Source: Apostichopus japonicus
Lineage: Eukaryota; Echinodermata; Holothuroidea; Aspidochirotida; Stichopodidae
Length of the DNA stretch: 64,000 bases
Assembly (NCBI RefSeq): GCF_037975245.1
Contig: NC_092568.1
Coordinates: 27,462,501-27,526,500 of the forward strand
Reading direction: 5' to 3'
Shown here: positions 35,326 to 48,400 of the stretch, piece after piece
Layout: the number at the start of each line of letters is the position of its first letter
Numbering within the stretch: the first letter of the stretch is position 1
Translations under genes and position numbers: made by a program
The notes under the pieces: model-generated
Told to the model about the DNA's origin: nothing
The model's input: only the letters and a program-made list of their open reading frames with translations
Databases searched by the model: none

Positions 35326-36488
35326 ATGAGCCTTGGGCGTGGTATCTTTCAAATTACTCCTAACCGCAAGTCTGTTCATAAGCTAAGCCCGTATTACCGT
35401 GAACTCATGTTAGCATGGGATCAGCTAATTCAAGGCCGCTTCTGGCTACCAGAGACCAGAGAAGACATCCTCAATCAACCTATCTTTAGTAATACCCTGA
35501 TTGTTGACAATGATAGTCAAACACTTTTTAATCGTCACTTCGTTAAAGGTGGTATCGTTTCTGTCAGTGATCTGATGTATGAGATTATACCCACTTCTCA
35601 GCCAGCCAAGGCCGTGCATGAGTGCATTGAGCTTGCTAATCCTGATAATCCCCTTACAGTAATCGATGTTCAGAATTATATCGATGTCATTCTCCACGCC
35701 TTTCCCTCTGACTGGTTAGGTGATATATTTTCTTCCGATGCAATTGTATCTACGCATTTTAATGTATTCCTACTGTAAAATATCAAAATGGCAAAAACAT
35801 TATTGATGCCTCCCCAGTTTCGTGCAGAATAGCTTCACGCCTTTTGCGTGACAATCTTAACACATCGCCCAAGGGCGAAGAATACTGGAAGCAGCATTTT
35901 CCCAGTCTTGATTTTTCTAATAGATGGAGTAACATATATCGTTCTCCAAAGTGTTTCTTTGACGCCGATATCGACTTCAAAGTATTACATCATATTCTTT
36001 ACACTAACGACAAATTGTACAAGTTTGGATTAACCGATTCTCCTTACTGCACCTTTTGCAAAACCACGAACGAAAGTACTATTCATCTTTTTATTGAGTG
36101 TTCTGAAGTCGAAAATTTATGGCACTTTTTGGTTAATAAGTTGAGTACTTTACATCCGGTAGTTAATTTAGATGAATGGAAGGGGTTGTCCCTTCTGGGT
36201 CTTGGCCGTAAAAACAATTGTATTGTAGGAATTTTGTGTGACTTCATCTTCAATATATATATAGGTGTACAATTTGGAATTGTAGAATATCTCGCCTCAA
36301 TAATAACTATCTTTGTAATATTGAAAAAACTTTTTCACAATGTACTCAAGAAGAAAATTCGCTTACTTTTTGATGTGTACTACCACCAAAACAAGATCTC
36401 ACGGTTTTTTAATATATTTACACAGAACGATATTGTGCTCTCTAAGAAAGAATCGAACAGCTATACTTACCATCTGGATAGGGGTTAA
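35326..36488 (+). pseudogene. LINE ORF2: C-terminal region with CCHC motif
   Basis: Two frames (35,326-35,778 and 35,844-36,488) separated by a frameshift near 35,780. The second contains C-x2-C-x8-H-x4-C (CTFCKTTNESTIHLFIEC, about 36,050-36,103), the zinc-knuckle-like motif at the end of many L1/Tx1 ORF2 proteins. The remainder is hydrophobic and Lys-rich and ends at 36,488. Confidence 0.75.
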
Positions 36489-36761
36489 TTTGTATAGAGT
36501 ACGTGTTGACGTAAGCACGGTCTGTTCTTTTAACTTTGCTTTAGACATTGTTGTCTTTTGTATATAATCTCTTTTTTTCTGTGGTGATTAATAATTTAGT
36601 TTTCTCTTAATTTAAACGTGAGTAAATGTTAAGATAATTATTATTTAATCTTCTACACATATAATAACATACTTAAGTTTTAATTCTGTAAAAAAAACCT
36701 TTGTAAATAATGTTGACAATGGGTGAGCTAGTGTGCTCATCTCCCAATAAAAGAGGAAAAA
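36489..36761 (+). other. LINE 3' UTR and A-rich end
   Basis: AT-rich, with an AATAAA signal about 15 bp before a short A-rich end (GAGGAAAAA) that abuts the satellite. No long poly(A) or microsatellite tail. Confidence 0.7.
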
Positions 36762-37080
36762 ATGGCTTGGCGCACTGTACGAGCTGATGAGCGAGACTCT
36801 CTTTTGCATCCGTGGTTCGAACCCCGGTGACGTCTTTTGCCGATCTTTTACAGCTCGTGCCTACATGGGGAGCTGTAACTATTAGTTAATCGGCTTAATA
36901 TCTCAGTCCATACAGTGGCGCGATGGCTTGGCGCACTGTACGAGCTGATGATCGAGACTCTCTTTTGCATTCGTGGTTCGAACCCCGGGTGATGACGTCT
37001 TTTGCAGATCTTTTACAGCAAGTGCCTACACGGGGAGCTGTAAGTATTAGTTAATCCACCTAATATCTCAGTCCATACAG

Positions 37081-37150
37081 TGGCGCGATGGCTTGGCGCA
37101 CTGTGCGAGCTGATGATCGAGACTCTCTTTTGCATCCGTGGTTCGAACCC
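37081..37150 (+). promoter_or_regulatory. Representative pol III A and B boxes of the satellite monomer
   Basis: A box TGGCGCGATGG at 37,081-37,091 (10 of 11 to TRGCNNARYGG). B box GGTTCGAACCC at 37,140-37,150 (10 of 11 to GGTTCGANTCC). Type 2 monomers, for example 37,470-37,480, have a perfect B box GGTTCGAGTCC, and the left-edge monomer at about 30,254 a perfect A box. The 59-bp spacing is long but within the range for class II tRNAs and tRNA-derived SINEs. A TTTT between the boxes could stop transcription early. Activity is inferred, not shown. Confidence 0.6.
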
Positions 37151-37174
37151 CGGGTGATGACGTCTTTTGCCGAT

Positions 37175-37210
37175 CTTTTACAGCGAGTGCCTACACGGGG
37201 AGCTGTAAGT
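37175..37210 (+). other. Representative splice-site-like pair flanking 21 bp in each monomer
   Basis: ATCTTTTACAG (acceptor-like, with a possible TGATGAC branch site upstream) is followed by exactly 21 bp (37,184-37,204), then GTAAGT (a perfect donor). The arrangement recurs in nearly every monomer of the homogenised array. It is absent from the diverged left-edge monomers, which lack both the AG and the GTAAGT. The 21 bp are open in all three forward frames. Confidence 0.4.
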
Positions 37211-38522
37211 ATCAGTTAATCCACCTAATATCTCAGTCCATACAGTGGCGCGATGGCTTGGCGCACTGTACGAGCTGATGATCGAGACTCTCTTTTGCAT
37301 CCGTGGTTCGAACCCCGGGTGATGACGTCTTTTGCCGATCTTTTACAGCGAGTGCCTACACGGGGAGCTGTAAGTATTAGTTAATCCACCTAATATCTCA
37401 GTCCATACAGTGGCGCTATGGCTTGGCGCACTGTACGAGCTGATGAGCGAGGCTCTCTTTTGCATCGGTGGTTCGAGTCCCCGGTGATGACGTCTTTCCG
37501 ATCTTTTACAGCGAGTGCCTACACGGGGAGCTGTAAGTATTAGTTAATCCACCTAATATCTCAGTCCATACAGTGGCGCGATGGCTTGGCGCACTGTGCG
37601 AGCTGATGATCGAGACTCTCTTTTGCATCCGTGGTTCGAACCCCGGGTTATGACGTCTTTTGCCGATCTTTTACAGCGAGTGCCTACACGGGGAGCTGTA
37701 AGTATTAGTTAATCCACTTAATATCTCAGTCCATACAGTGGCGCGATGGCTTGGCGCACTGTGCGAGCTGAAGATCGAGACTCTCTTTTGCATCCGTGGT
37801 TCGAACGCCGGGTGATGACGTCTTTTGCCGATCTTTTACAGCAAGTGCCTACACGGGGAGCTGTAAGTATTAGTTAATCCACCTAATATCTCAGTCCATA
37901 CAGTGGCGCGATGGCTTGGCGCACTGTACGAGCTGATGAGCGAGGCTCTCTTTTGCATCGGTGGTTCGAGTCCCCGGTGATGACGTCTTTTGCCGATCTT
38001 TTACAGCGAGTGCCTACACGGGGAGCTGTAAGTATTAGTTAATCCACCTAATATCTCAGTCCATACAGTGGCGCGATGGCTTGGCGCACTGTGCGAGCTG
38101 ATGATCGAGACTCTCTTTTGCATCCGTGGTTCGAACCCCGGGTGATGACGTCTTTTGCCGATCTTTTACAGCAAGTGCCTACACGGGGAGCTGTAAGTAT
38201 TAGTTAATCCACCTAATATCTCAGTCCATACAGTGGCGCGATGGCTTGGCGCACTGTACGAGCTGATGAGCGAGGCTCTCCTTTGCATCGGTGGTTCGAG
38301 TCCCCGGTGATGATGTCTATTGCCGATCTTTTACAGCGAGTGCCTACACGGGGAGCTGTAAGTATTAGTTAATCCACCTAATATCTCAGTCCATACAGTG
38401 GCACGATGGCTTGGCGCACTGTGCGAGCTGATGATCGAGACTCTCTTTTGCATCCGTGGTTCGAACCCCGGGTGATGACGTCTTTTGCCGATCTTTTACA
38501 GCAAGTGCCTACACGGGGAGCT

Positions 38523-38804
38523 AAGAAAACAAGCTCCATATTTAGTAAATGTCTTACTAAAGAAATTATTATGTCTTATTAATTATGATTTAGCTGCATA
38601 GTCGCATAGCAGCATATTCACATATTGAAGCGTTTACGTATTGTTATTAACATTATTTTCACTATTTTCTATCTTTTCTTCATGGGAGTCTTCTGTTTTG
38701 TTAAGCCAGCATAGGCTTTTCAGAAGACTTCCATTCACATTGTAATATTTATGTGAAAAAACAAACAAATAAATGAATGAAATGAATGAATGAATGAATG
38801 AATG
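38523..38804 (+). mobile_element. 5'-truncated non-LTR retroelement in the array, 19-bp target duplication
   Basis: 282 bp foreign to the satellite, flanked by a perfect 19-bp duplication AGTGCCTACACGGGGAGCT (38,504-38,522 and 38,805-38,823). It ends in a tail of ATGA units. About 50-100 bp before the tail lies a hairpin (GGAGTCTTCTG ... CAGAAGACTTCC). A 3' hairpin plus a short tandem tail is typical of L2/CR1-type LINEs and SINEs that share their 3' ends. Not related to the Tx1-like LINE by eye. Confidence 0.85.
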
Positions 38805-39420
38805 AGTGCCTACACGGGGAGCTGTAAGTATTAGTTAATCCACCTAATATCTCAGTCCATACAGTGGCGCGATGGCTTGGCGCACTGTGCGAGCTGATAA
38901 TCGAGACTCTCTTTTGCATCGGTGGTGCGAACCCCGGGTGATGACGTCTTTTGCCGATCTTTTACAGCGAGTGCCTACACGGGGAGCTGTAAGTATTAGT
39001 TAATCCACCTAATATCTCAGTCCATACAGTGGCGCGATGGCTTGGCGCACTGTGCGAGCTGATGATCGAGACTCTCTTTTGCATCCGTGGTTCGAACCCC
39101 GGGTGATGACGTCTTTTGCCGATCTTTTACAGCAAGTGCCTACACGGGGAGCTGTAAGTATTAGTTAATCCACCTAATATCTCAGTCCATACAGTGGCGC
39201 GATGGCTTGGCGCACTGTGCGAGCTGATGATCGAGACTCTCTTTTGCATCCGTGGTTCGAACCCCGGGTGATGACGTCTTTTGCCGATCTTTTACAGCAA
39301 GTGCCTACACGGGGAGCTGTTAGTATTAGTTAATCCACCTAATATCTCAGTCCATACAGTGGCGCGATGGCTTGGCGCACTGTGCGAGCTGATGATCGAG
39401 ACTCTCTTTTGCATCCGTGG

Positions 39421-42400
39421 TTCGAACGCCGGGTGATGACGTCTTTTGCCGATCTTTTACAGCAAGTGCCTACACGGGGAGCTGTAAGTATTAGTTAATC
39501 CAGCTAATATCTCAGTCCATACAGTGGCGCGATGGCTTGGCGCACTGTACGAGCTGATGAGCGAGGCTCTCTTTTGCATCGGTGGTTCGAGTCCCCGGTG
39601 ATGACGTCTTTTGCCGATCTTTTACAGCGAGTGCCTACACGGGGAGCTGTAAGTATTAGTTAATCCACCTAATATCTCAGTCCATACAGTGGCGCGATGG
39701 CTTGGCGCACTGTGCGAGCTGATGATCGAGACTCTCTTTTGCATCCGTGGTTCGAACCCCGGGTGATGACGTCTTTTGCCGATCTTTTACAGCAAGTGCC
39801 TACACGGGGAGCTGTAAGTATTAGTTAATCCACCTAATATCTCAGTCCATACAGTGGCGCGATGGCTTGGCGCACTGTGCGAGCTGATGATCGAGACTCT
39901 CTTTTGCATCCGTGGTTCGAGTCCCCGGTGATGACGTCTTTTGCCGATATTTTACAGCAAGTGCCTACACGGGGAGCTGTAAGTATTAGTTAATCCACCT
40001 AATATCTCAGTCCATACAGTGGCGCGATGGCTTGGCGCACTGTACGAGCTGATGATCGAGGCTCTCTTTTGCATCGGTGGTTCTGGTCCCCGGTGATGAC
40101 GTCTTTTGCCGATCTTTTACAGCAAGTGCCTACACGGGGAGCTGTAAGTATTAGTTAATCCAACTAATATCTCAGTCCATACAGTGGCGCGATGGCTTGG
40201 CGCACTGTGCGAGCTGATGATCGAGAATCTCTTTTGCATCCGTGGTTCGAACCCCGGTGATGACGTCTTTTGCCGATCTTTTACAGCAAGTGCCTACACG
40301 GGGAAATGTAAGTATTAGTTAATCCACCTAATATCTCAGTCCATACAGTGGCGCGATGGCTTGGCGCACTGTACGAGCTGATGAGCGAGGCTCTCTTTTG
40401 CATCCGTGGTTCGAGTCCCCGGTGATGACGTCTTTTGCCGATCTTTTACAGCGAGTGCCTACACGGGGAGCTGTAAGTATTAGTTAATCCACCTAATATC
40501 TCAGTCCATACAGTGGCGCGATGGCTTGGCGCACTGTGCGAGCTGATGATCGAGACTCTCTTTTGCATCCGTGGTTCGAACCCCGGGTGATGACGTCTTT
40601 TGCCGATCTTTTACAGCAAGTGCCTACACGGGGAGCTGTAAGTATTAGTTAATCCACCTAATATCTCAGTCCATACAGTGGCGCGATGGCTTGGCGCACT
40701 GTGCGAGCTGATGATCGAGACTCTCTTTTGCATCCGTGGTTCGAACCCCGGGTGATGACGTCTTTTGCCGATCTTTTACAGCTGGTGCCTACACGGGGAG
40801 CTGTAAGTATTAGTTAATCCACCTAATATCTCAGTCCATACAGTGGCGCGATGAGCGCGGCTCTCTTTTGCATCGGTGGTTCGAGTCCCCGGTGATGACG
40901 TCTTTTGCCGATCTTTTACAGCGAGTGCCTACACGGGGAGCTGTAAGTATTAGTTAATCCACCTAATATCTCAGTCCATACAGTGGCGCGATGGCTTGGC
41001 GCACTGTGCGAGCTGATGATCGAGACTCTCTTTTGCATCCGTGGTTCGAACCCCGGGTGATGACGTCTTTTGCCGATCTTTTACAGCAAGTGCCTACACG
41101 GGGAGCTGTAAGTATTAGTTAATCCAGCTAATATCTCAGTCCATACAGTGGCGCGATGGCTTGGCGCACTGTACGAGCTGATGAGCGAGGCTCTCCATTG
41201 CATCGGTGGTTCGAGTCCCCGGTGATGATGTCTATTGCCGATCTTTTACAGCGAGTGCCTACACGGGGAGCTGTAAGTATTAGTTAATCCACCTAATATA
41301 TCAGTCCATACAGTGGCGCGATGGCTTGGCGCACTGTGCGAGCTGATGATCGAGACTTTCTTTTGCATCCGTGGTTCGAACCCCGGGTGATGACGTCTTT
41401 TGCAGATCTTTTACAGCAAGTGCCTACACGGGGAGCTGTAAGTATTAGTTAATCCACCTAATATCTCAGTCCATACAGTGGCGCGATGGCTTGGCGCACT
41501 GTACGAGCTGATGAGAGAGGCTCTCTTTTGCATTGGTTGTTCGAGTCCCCGGTGATGACGTCTTTTGCCGATCTTTTACAGCGAGTGCCTACACGGGGAG
41601 CTGTAAGTATTAGTTAATCCACCTAATATCTCAGTCCATACAGTGGCGCGTACTTGGCGCACTGTGCGAGCTGATGATCGAGACTCTCTTTTGCATCCGT
41701 GGTTCGAACCCCGGGTGATGACGTCTTTTGCCGATCTTTTACAGCAAGTGCCTACACGGGGAGCTGTAAGTATTAGTTAATCCAGCTAATATCTCAGTCC
41801 ATACAGTGGCGCGATGGCTTGGCGCACTGTACGAGCTGATGAGCGAGGCTCTCTTTTGCATCGGTGGTTCGAGTCCCCGGTGATGACGTCTTTTGCCGAT
41901 CTTTTACAGCGAGTGCCTACACGGGGAGCTGTAAGTATTAGTTAATCCACCTAATATCTCAGTCCATACAGTGGCGCGATGGCTTGGCGCACTGTGCGAG
42001 CTGATGATCGAGACTCTCTTTTGCATCCGTGGTTCGAACCCCGGGTGATGACGTCTTTTGCCGATCTTTTACAGCAAGTGCCTACACGGGGAGCTGTAAG
42101 TATTAGTTAATCCACCTAATATCTCAGTCCATACAGTGGCGCGATCACTTGGCGCACTGTGCGAGCTGATGATCGAGACTCTCTTTTGCATCCGTGGTTC
42201 GAACCCCGGGTGATGACGTCTTTTGCCGATCTTTTACAGCAAGTGCCTACACGGGGAGCTGTAAGTATTAGTTAATCCAGCTAACATCTCAGTCCATACA
42301 GTGGCGCGATGGCTTGGCGCACTGTGCGAGCTGATGATCGAGACTCTCTTTTGCATCCGTGGTTCGAACGCCGGGTGATGACGTCTTTTGCCGATCTTTT

Positions 42401-45400
42401 ACAGCAAGTGCCTACACGGGGAGCTGTAAGTATTAGTTAATCCAGCTAATATCTCAGTCCATACAGTGGCGCGATGGCTTGGCGCACTGTACGAGCTGAT
42501 GAGCGAGGCTCTCTTTTGCATCGGTGGTTCGAGTCCCCGGTGATGACGTCTTTTGCCGATCTTTTACAGCGAGTGCCTACACGGGGAGCTGTAAGTATTA
42601 GTTAATCCACCTAATATCTCAGTCCATACAGTGGCGCGATGGCTTGGCGCACTGTGCGAGCTGATGATCGAGACTCTCTTTTGCATCCGTGGTTCGAACC
42701 CCGGGTGATGACGTCTTTTGCCGATCTTTTACAGCAAGTGCCTACACGGGGAGCTGTAAGTATTAGTTAATCCACCTAATATCTCAGTCCATACAGTGGC
42801 GCGATGGCTTGGCGCACTGTGCGAGCTGATGATCGAGACTCTCTTTTGCATCCGTGGTTCGAGTCCCCGGTGATGACGTCTTTTGCCGATATTTTACAGC
42901 AAGTGCCTACACGGGGAGCTGTAAGTATTAGTTAATCCACCTAATATCTCAGTCCATACAGTGGCGCGATGGCTTGGCGCACTGTACGAGCTGATGATCG
43001 AGGCTCTCTTTTGCATCGGTGGTTCTGGTCCCCGGTGATGACGTCTTTTGCCGATCTTTTACAGCGAGTGCCTACACGGGGAGCTGTAAGTATTAGTTAA
43101 TCCACCTAATATCTCAGTCCATACAGTGGCGCGATGGCTTGGCGCACTGTGCGAGCTGATTATCGAGACTCTCTTTTGCATCCGTGGTTCGAACCCCGGT
43201 GATGACGTCTTTTGCCGATCTTTTACAGCAAGTGCCTACACGGGGAAATGTAAGTATTAGTTAATCCACCTAATATCTCAGTCCATACAGTGGCGCGATG
43301 GCTTGGCGCACTGTACGAGCTGATGAGCGAGGCTCTCTTTTGCATCCGTGGTTCGAGTCCCCGGTGATGACGTCTTTTGCCGATCTTTTACAGCGAGTGC
43401 CTACACGGGGAGCTGTAAGTATTAGTTAATCCACCTAATATCTCAGTCCATACAGTGGCGCGATGGCTTGGCGCACTGTACGAGCTGATGATCGAGACTC
43501 TCTTTTGCATCCGTGGTTCGAACCCCGGGTGATGACGTCTTTTGCCGATCTTTTACAGCAAGTGCCTACACGGGGAGCTGTAAGTATTAGTTAATCCACC
43601 TAATATCTCAGTCCATACAGTGGCGCGATGGCTTGGCGCACTGTGCGAGCTGATGATCGAGACTCTCTTTTGCATCCGTGGTTCGAACCCCGGGTGATGA
43701 CGTCTTTTGCCGATCTTTTACAGCTGGTGCCTACACGGGGAGCTGTAAGTATTAGTTAATCCACCTAATATATCAGTCCATACAGTGGCGCGATGAGCGC
43801 GGCTCTCTTTTGCATCGGTGGTTCGAGTCCCCGGTGATGACGTCTTTTGCCGATCTTTTACAGCGAGTGCCTACACGGGGAGCTGTAAGTATTAGTTAAT
43901 CCACCTAATATCTCAGTCCATACAGTGGCGCGATGGCTTGGCGCACTGTGCGAGCTGATGATCGAGACTTTCTTTTGCATCCGTGGTTCGAACCCCGGGT
44001 GATGACGTCTTTTGCAGATCTTTTACAGCAAGTGCCTACACGGGGAGCTGTAAGTATTAGTTAATCCACCTAATATCTCAGTCCATACAGTGGCGCGATG
44101 GCTTGGCGCACTGTACGAGCTGATGAGAGAGGCTCTCTTTTGCATCGGTGGTTCGAGTCCCCGGTGATGACGTCTTTTGCCGATCTTTTACAGCGAGTGC
44201 CTACACGGGGAGCTGTAAGTATTAGTTAATCCACCTAATATCTCAGTCCATACAGTGGCGCGTACTTGGCGCACTGTGCGAGCTGATGATCGAGACTCTC
44301 TTTTGCATCCGTGGTTCGAACCCCGGGTGATGACGTCTTTTGCCGATCTTTTACAGCAAGTGCCTACACGGGGAGCTGTAAGTATTAGTCTATCCAGCTA
44401 ATATCTCAGTCCATACAGTGGCGCGATGGCTTGGCGCACTGTACGAGCTGATGAGCGAGGCTCTCTTTTGCATCGGTGGTTCGAGTCCCCGGTGATGACG
44501 TCTTTTGCCGATCTTTTACAGCGAGTGCCTACACGGGGAGCTGTAAGTATTAGTTAATCCACCTAATATCTCAGTCCATACAGTGGCGCGATGGCTTGGC
44601 GCACTGTACGAGCTGATGAGCGAGGCTCTCTTTTGCATCCGTGGTTCGAGTCCCCGGTGATGACGTCTTTTGCCGATCTTTTACAGCGAGTGCCTACACG
44701 GGGAGCTGTAAGTATTAGTTAATCCACCTAATATCTCAGTCCATACAGTGGCGCGATGGCTTGGCGCACTGTGCGAGCTGATGATCGAGACTCTCTTTTG
44801 CATCCGTGGTTCGAACCCCGGGTGATGACGTCTTTTGCCGATCTTTTACAGCAAGTGCCTACACGGGGAGCTGTAAGTATTAGTTAATCCACCTAATATC
44901 TCAGTCCATACAGTGGCGCGATGGCTTGGCGCACTGTGCGAGCTGATGATCGAGACTCTCTTTTGCATCCGTGGTTCGAACCCCGGGTGATGACGTCTTT
45001 TGCCGATCTTTTACAGCTGGTGCCTACACGGGGAGCTGTAAGTATTAGTTAATCCACCTAATATCTCAGTCCATACAGTGGCGCGATGAGCGCGGCTCTC
45101 TTTTGCATCGGTGGTTCGAGTCCCCGGTGATGACGTCTTTTGCCGATCTTTTACAGCGAGTGCCTACACGGGGAGCTGTAAGTATTAGTTAATCCACCTA
45201 ATATCTCAGTCCATACAGTGGCGCGATGGCTTGGCGCACTGTGCGAGCTGATGATCGAGACTTTCTTTTGCATCCGTGGTTCGAACCCCGGGTGATGACG
45301 TCTTTTGCAGATCTTTTACAGCAAGTGCCTACACGGGGAGCTGTAAGTATTAGTTAATCCACCTAATATCTCAGTCCATACAGTGGCGCGATGGCTTGGC

Positions 45401-48400
45401 GCACTGTACGAGCTGATGAGAGAGGCTCTCTTTTGCATCGGTGGTTCGAGTCCCCGGTGATGACGTCTTTTGCCGATCTTTTACAGCGAGTGCCTACACG
45501 GGGAGCTGTAAGTATTAGTTAATCCACCTAATATCTCAGTCCATACAGTGGCGCGATCACTTGGCGCACTGTGCGAGCTGATGATCGAGACTCTCTTTTG
45601 CATCCGTGGTTCGAACCCCGGGTGATGACGTCTTTTGCCGATCTTTTACAGCAAGTGCCTACACGGGGAGCTGTAAGTATTAGTTAATCCAGCTAATATC
45701 TCAGTCCATACAGTGGCGCGATGGCTTGGCGCACTGTGCGAGCTGATGATCGAGACTCTCTTTTGCATCCGTGGTTCGAACGCCGGGTGATGACGTCTTT
45801 TGCCGATCTTTTACAGCAAGTGCCTAGACGGGGAGCTGTAAGTATTAGTTAATCCAGCTAATATCTCAGTCCATACAGTGGCGCGATGGCTTGGCGCACT
45901 GTACGAGCTGATGAGCGAGGCTCTCTTTTGCATCGGTGGTTCGAGTCCCCGGTGATGACGTCTTTTGCCGATCTTTTACAGCGAGTGCCTACACGGGGAG
46001 CTGTAAGTATTAGTTAATCCACCTAATATCTCAGTCCATACAGTGGCGCGATGGCTTGGCGCACTGTGCGAGCTGATGATCGAGACTCTCTTTTGCATCC
46101 GTGGTTCGAACCCCGGGTGATGACGTCTTTTGCCGATCTTTTACAGCAAGTGCCTACACGGGGAGCTGTAAGTATTAGTTAATCCACCTAATATCTCAGT
46201 CCATACAGTGGCGCGATGGCTTGGCGCACTGTGCGAGCTGATGATCGAGACTCTCTTTTGCATCCGTGGTTCGAGTCCCCGGTGATGACGTCTTTTGCCG
46301 ATATTTTACAGCAAGTGCCTACACGGGGAGCTGTAAGTATTAGTTAATCCACCTAATATCTCAGTCCATACAGTGGCGCGATGGCTTGGCGCACTGTACG
46401 AGCTGATGATCGAGGCTCTCTTTTGCATCGGTGGTTCTGGTCCCCGGTGATGACGTCTTTTGCCGATCTTTTACAGCGAGTGCCTACACGGGGAGCTGTA
46501 AGTATTAGTTAATCCACCTAATATCTCAGTCCATACAGTGGCGCGATGGCTTGGAGCACTGTGCGAGCTGATGATCGAGACTCTCTTTTGCATCCGTGGT
46601 TCGAACCCCGGTGATGACGTCTTTTGCCGATCTTTTACAGCAAGTGCCTACACGGGGAAATGTAAGTATTAGTTAATCCACCTAATATCTCAGTCCATAC
46701 AGTGGCGCGATGGCTTGGCGCACTGTACGAGCTGATGAGCGAGGCTCTCTTTTGCATCCGTGGTTCGAGTCCCCGGTGATGACGTCTTTTGCCGATCTTT
46801 TACAGCGAGTGCCTACACGGGGAGCTGTAAGTATTAGTTAATCCACCTAATATCTCAGTCCATACAGTGGCGCGATGGCTTGGCGCACTGTGCGAGCTGA
46901 TGATCGAGACTCTCTTTTGCATCCGTGGTTCGAACCCCGGGTGATGACGTCTTTTGCCGATCTTTTACAGCAAGTGCCTACACGGGGAGCTGTAAGTATT
47001 AGTTAATCCAGCTAATATCTCAGTCCATACAGTGGCGCGATGGCTTGGCGCACTGTACGAGCTGATGAGCGAGGCTCTCTTTTGCATCGGTGGTTCGAGT
47101 CCCCGGTGATGACGTCTTTTGCCGATCTTTTACAGCAAGTGCCTACACGGGGAGCTGTAAGTATTAGTTAATCCACCTAATATCTCAGTCCATACAGTGG
47201 CGCGATGGCTTGGCGCACTGTACGAGCTGATGAGCGAGGCTCTCTTTTGCATCCGTGGTTCGAGTCCCCGGTGATGACGTCTTTTGCCGATCTTTTACAT
47301 CAAGTGCCTACACGGGGAGCTGTAAGTATTAGTTAATCCACCTAATATCTCAGTCCATACAGTGGCGCGATGGCTTGGCGCACTGTGCGAGCTGATGATC
47401 GAGACTCTCTTTTGCATCCGTGGTTCGAACCCCGGGTGATGACGTCTTTTGCCGATCTTTTACAGCTGGTGCCTACACGGGGAGCTGTAAGTATTAGTTA
47501 ATCCACCTAATATCTCAGTCCATACAGTGGCGCGATGAGCGCGGCTCTCTTTTGCATCGGTGGTTCGAGTCCCCGGTGATGACGTCTTTTGCCGATCTTT
47601 TACAGCGAGTGCCTACACGGGGAGCTGTAAGTATTAGTTAATCCACCTAATATCTCAGTCCATACAGTGGCGCGATGGCTTGGCGCACTGTGCGAGCTGA
47701 TGATCGAGACTCTCTTTTGCATCCGTGGTTCGAACCCCGGGTGATGACGTCTTTTGCCGATCTTTTACAGCAAGTGCCTACACGGGGAGCTGTAAGTATT
47801 AGTTAATCCACCTAATATCTCAGTCCATACAGTGGCGCGATGGCTTGGCGCACTGTACGAGCTGATGAGCGAGGCTCTCCTTTGCATCGGTGGTTCGAGT
47901 CCCCGGTGATGATGTCTATTGCCGATCTTTTACAGCGAGTGCCTACACGGGGAGCTGTAAGTATTAGTTAATCCACCTAATATATCAGTCCATACAGTGG
48001 CGCGATGGCTTGGCGCACTGTGCGAGCTGATGATCGAGACTTTCTTTTGCATCCGTGGTTCGAACCCCGGGTGATGACGTCTTTTGCAGATCTTTTACAG
48101 CAAGTGCCTACACGGGGAGCTGTAAGTATTAGTTAATCCAGCTAATATCTCAGTCCATACAGTGGCGCGATGGCTTGGCGCACTGTACGAGCTGATGAGA
48201 GAGGCTCTCTTTTGCATCGGTGGTTCGAGTCCCCGGTGATGACGTCTTTTGCCGATCTTTTACAGCGAGTGCCTACACGGGGAGCTGTAAGTATTAGTTA
48301 ATCCACCTAATATCTCAGTCCATACAGTGGCGCGTACTTGGCGCACTGTGCGAGCTGATGATCGAGACTCTCTTTTGCATCCGTGGTTCGAACCCCGGGT

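Larger units (their letters stand above)
30641..36761 (+). mobile_element. Tx1/L1-like non-LTR retrotransposon inserted in the tRNA-like array (decayed)
   Basis: A LINE with a short ORF1-like frame and an ORF2 (apurinic endonuclease, reverse transcriptase, CCHC C-terminus), all broken by frameshifts and stops. It is bounded on both sides by the same satellite. The left flank ends in repeated GGCTTGGC words and the right flank resumes at ATGGCTTGGCGCACTG directly after an A-rich end. Domain order and the wording of the reverse transcriptase (PKKGD, NWRPISLLNVD) fit the Tx1 branch of L1, a branch that contains families specific for multicopy RNA genes and microsatellites. The element is split by a DNA transposon at 32,616-34,460. 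Excluding that, it is about 4.3 kb. Clade assignment is from motif recognition only. Confidence 0.85.
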
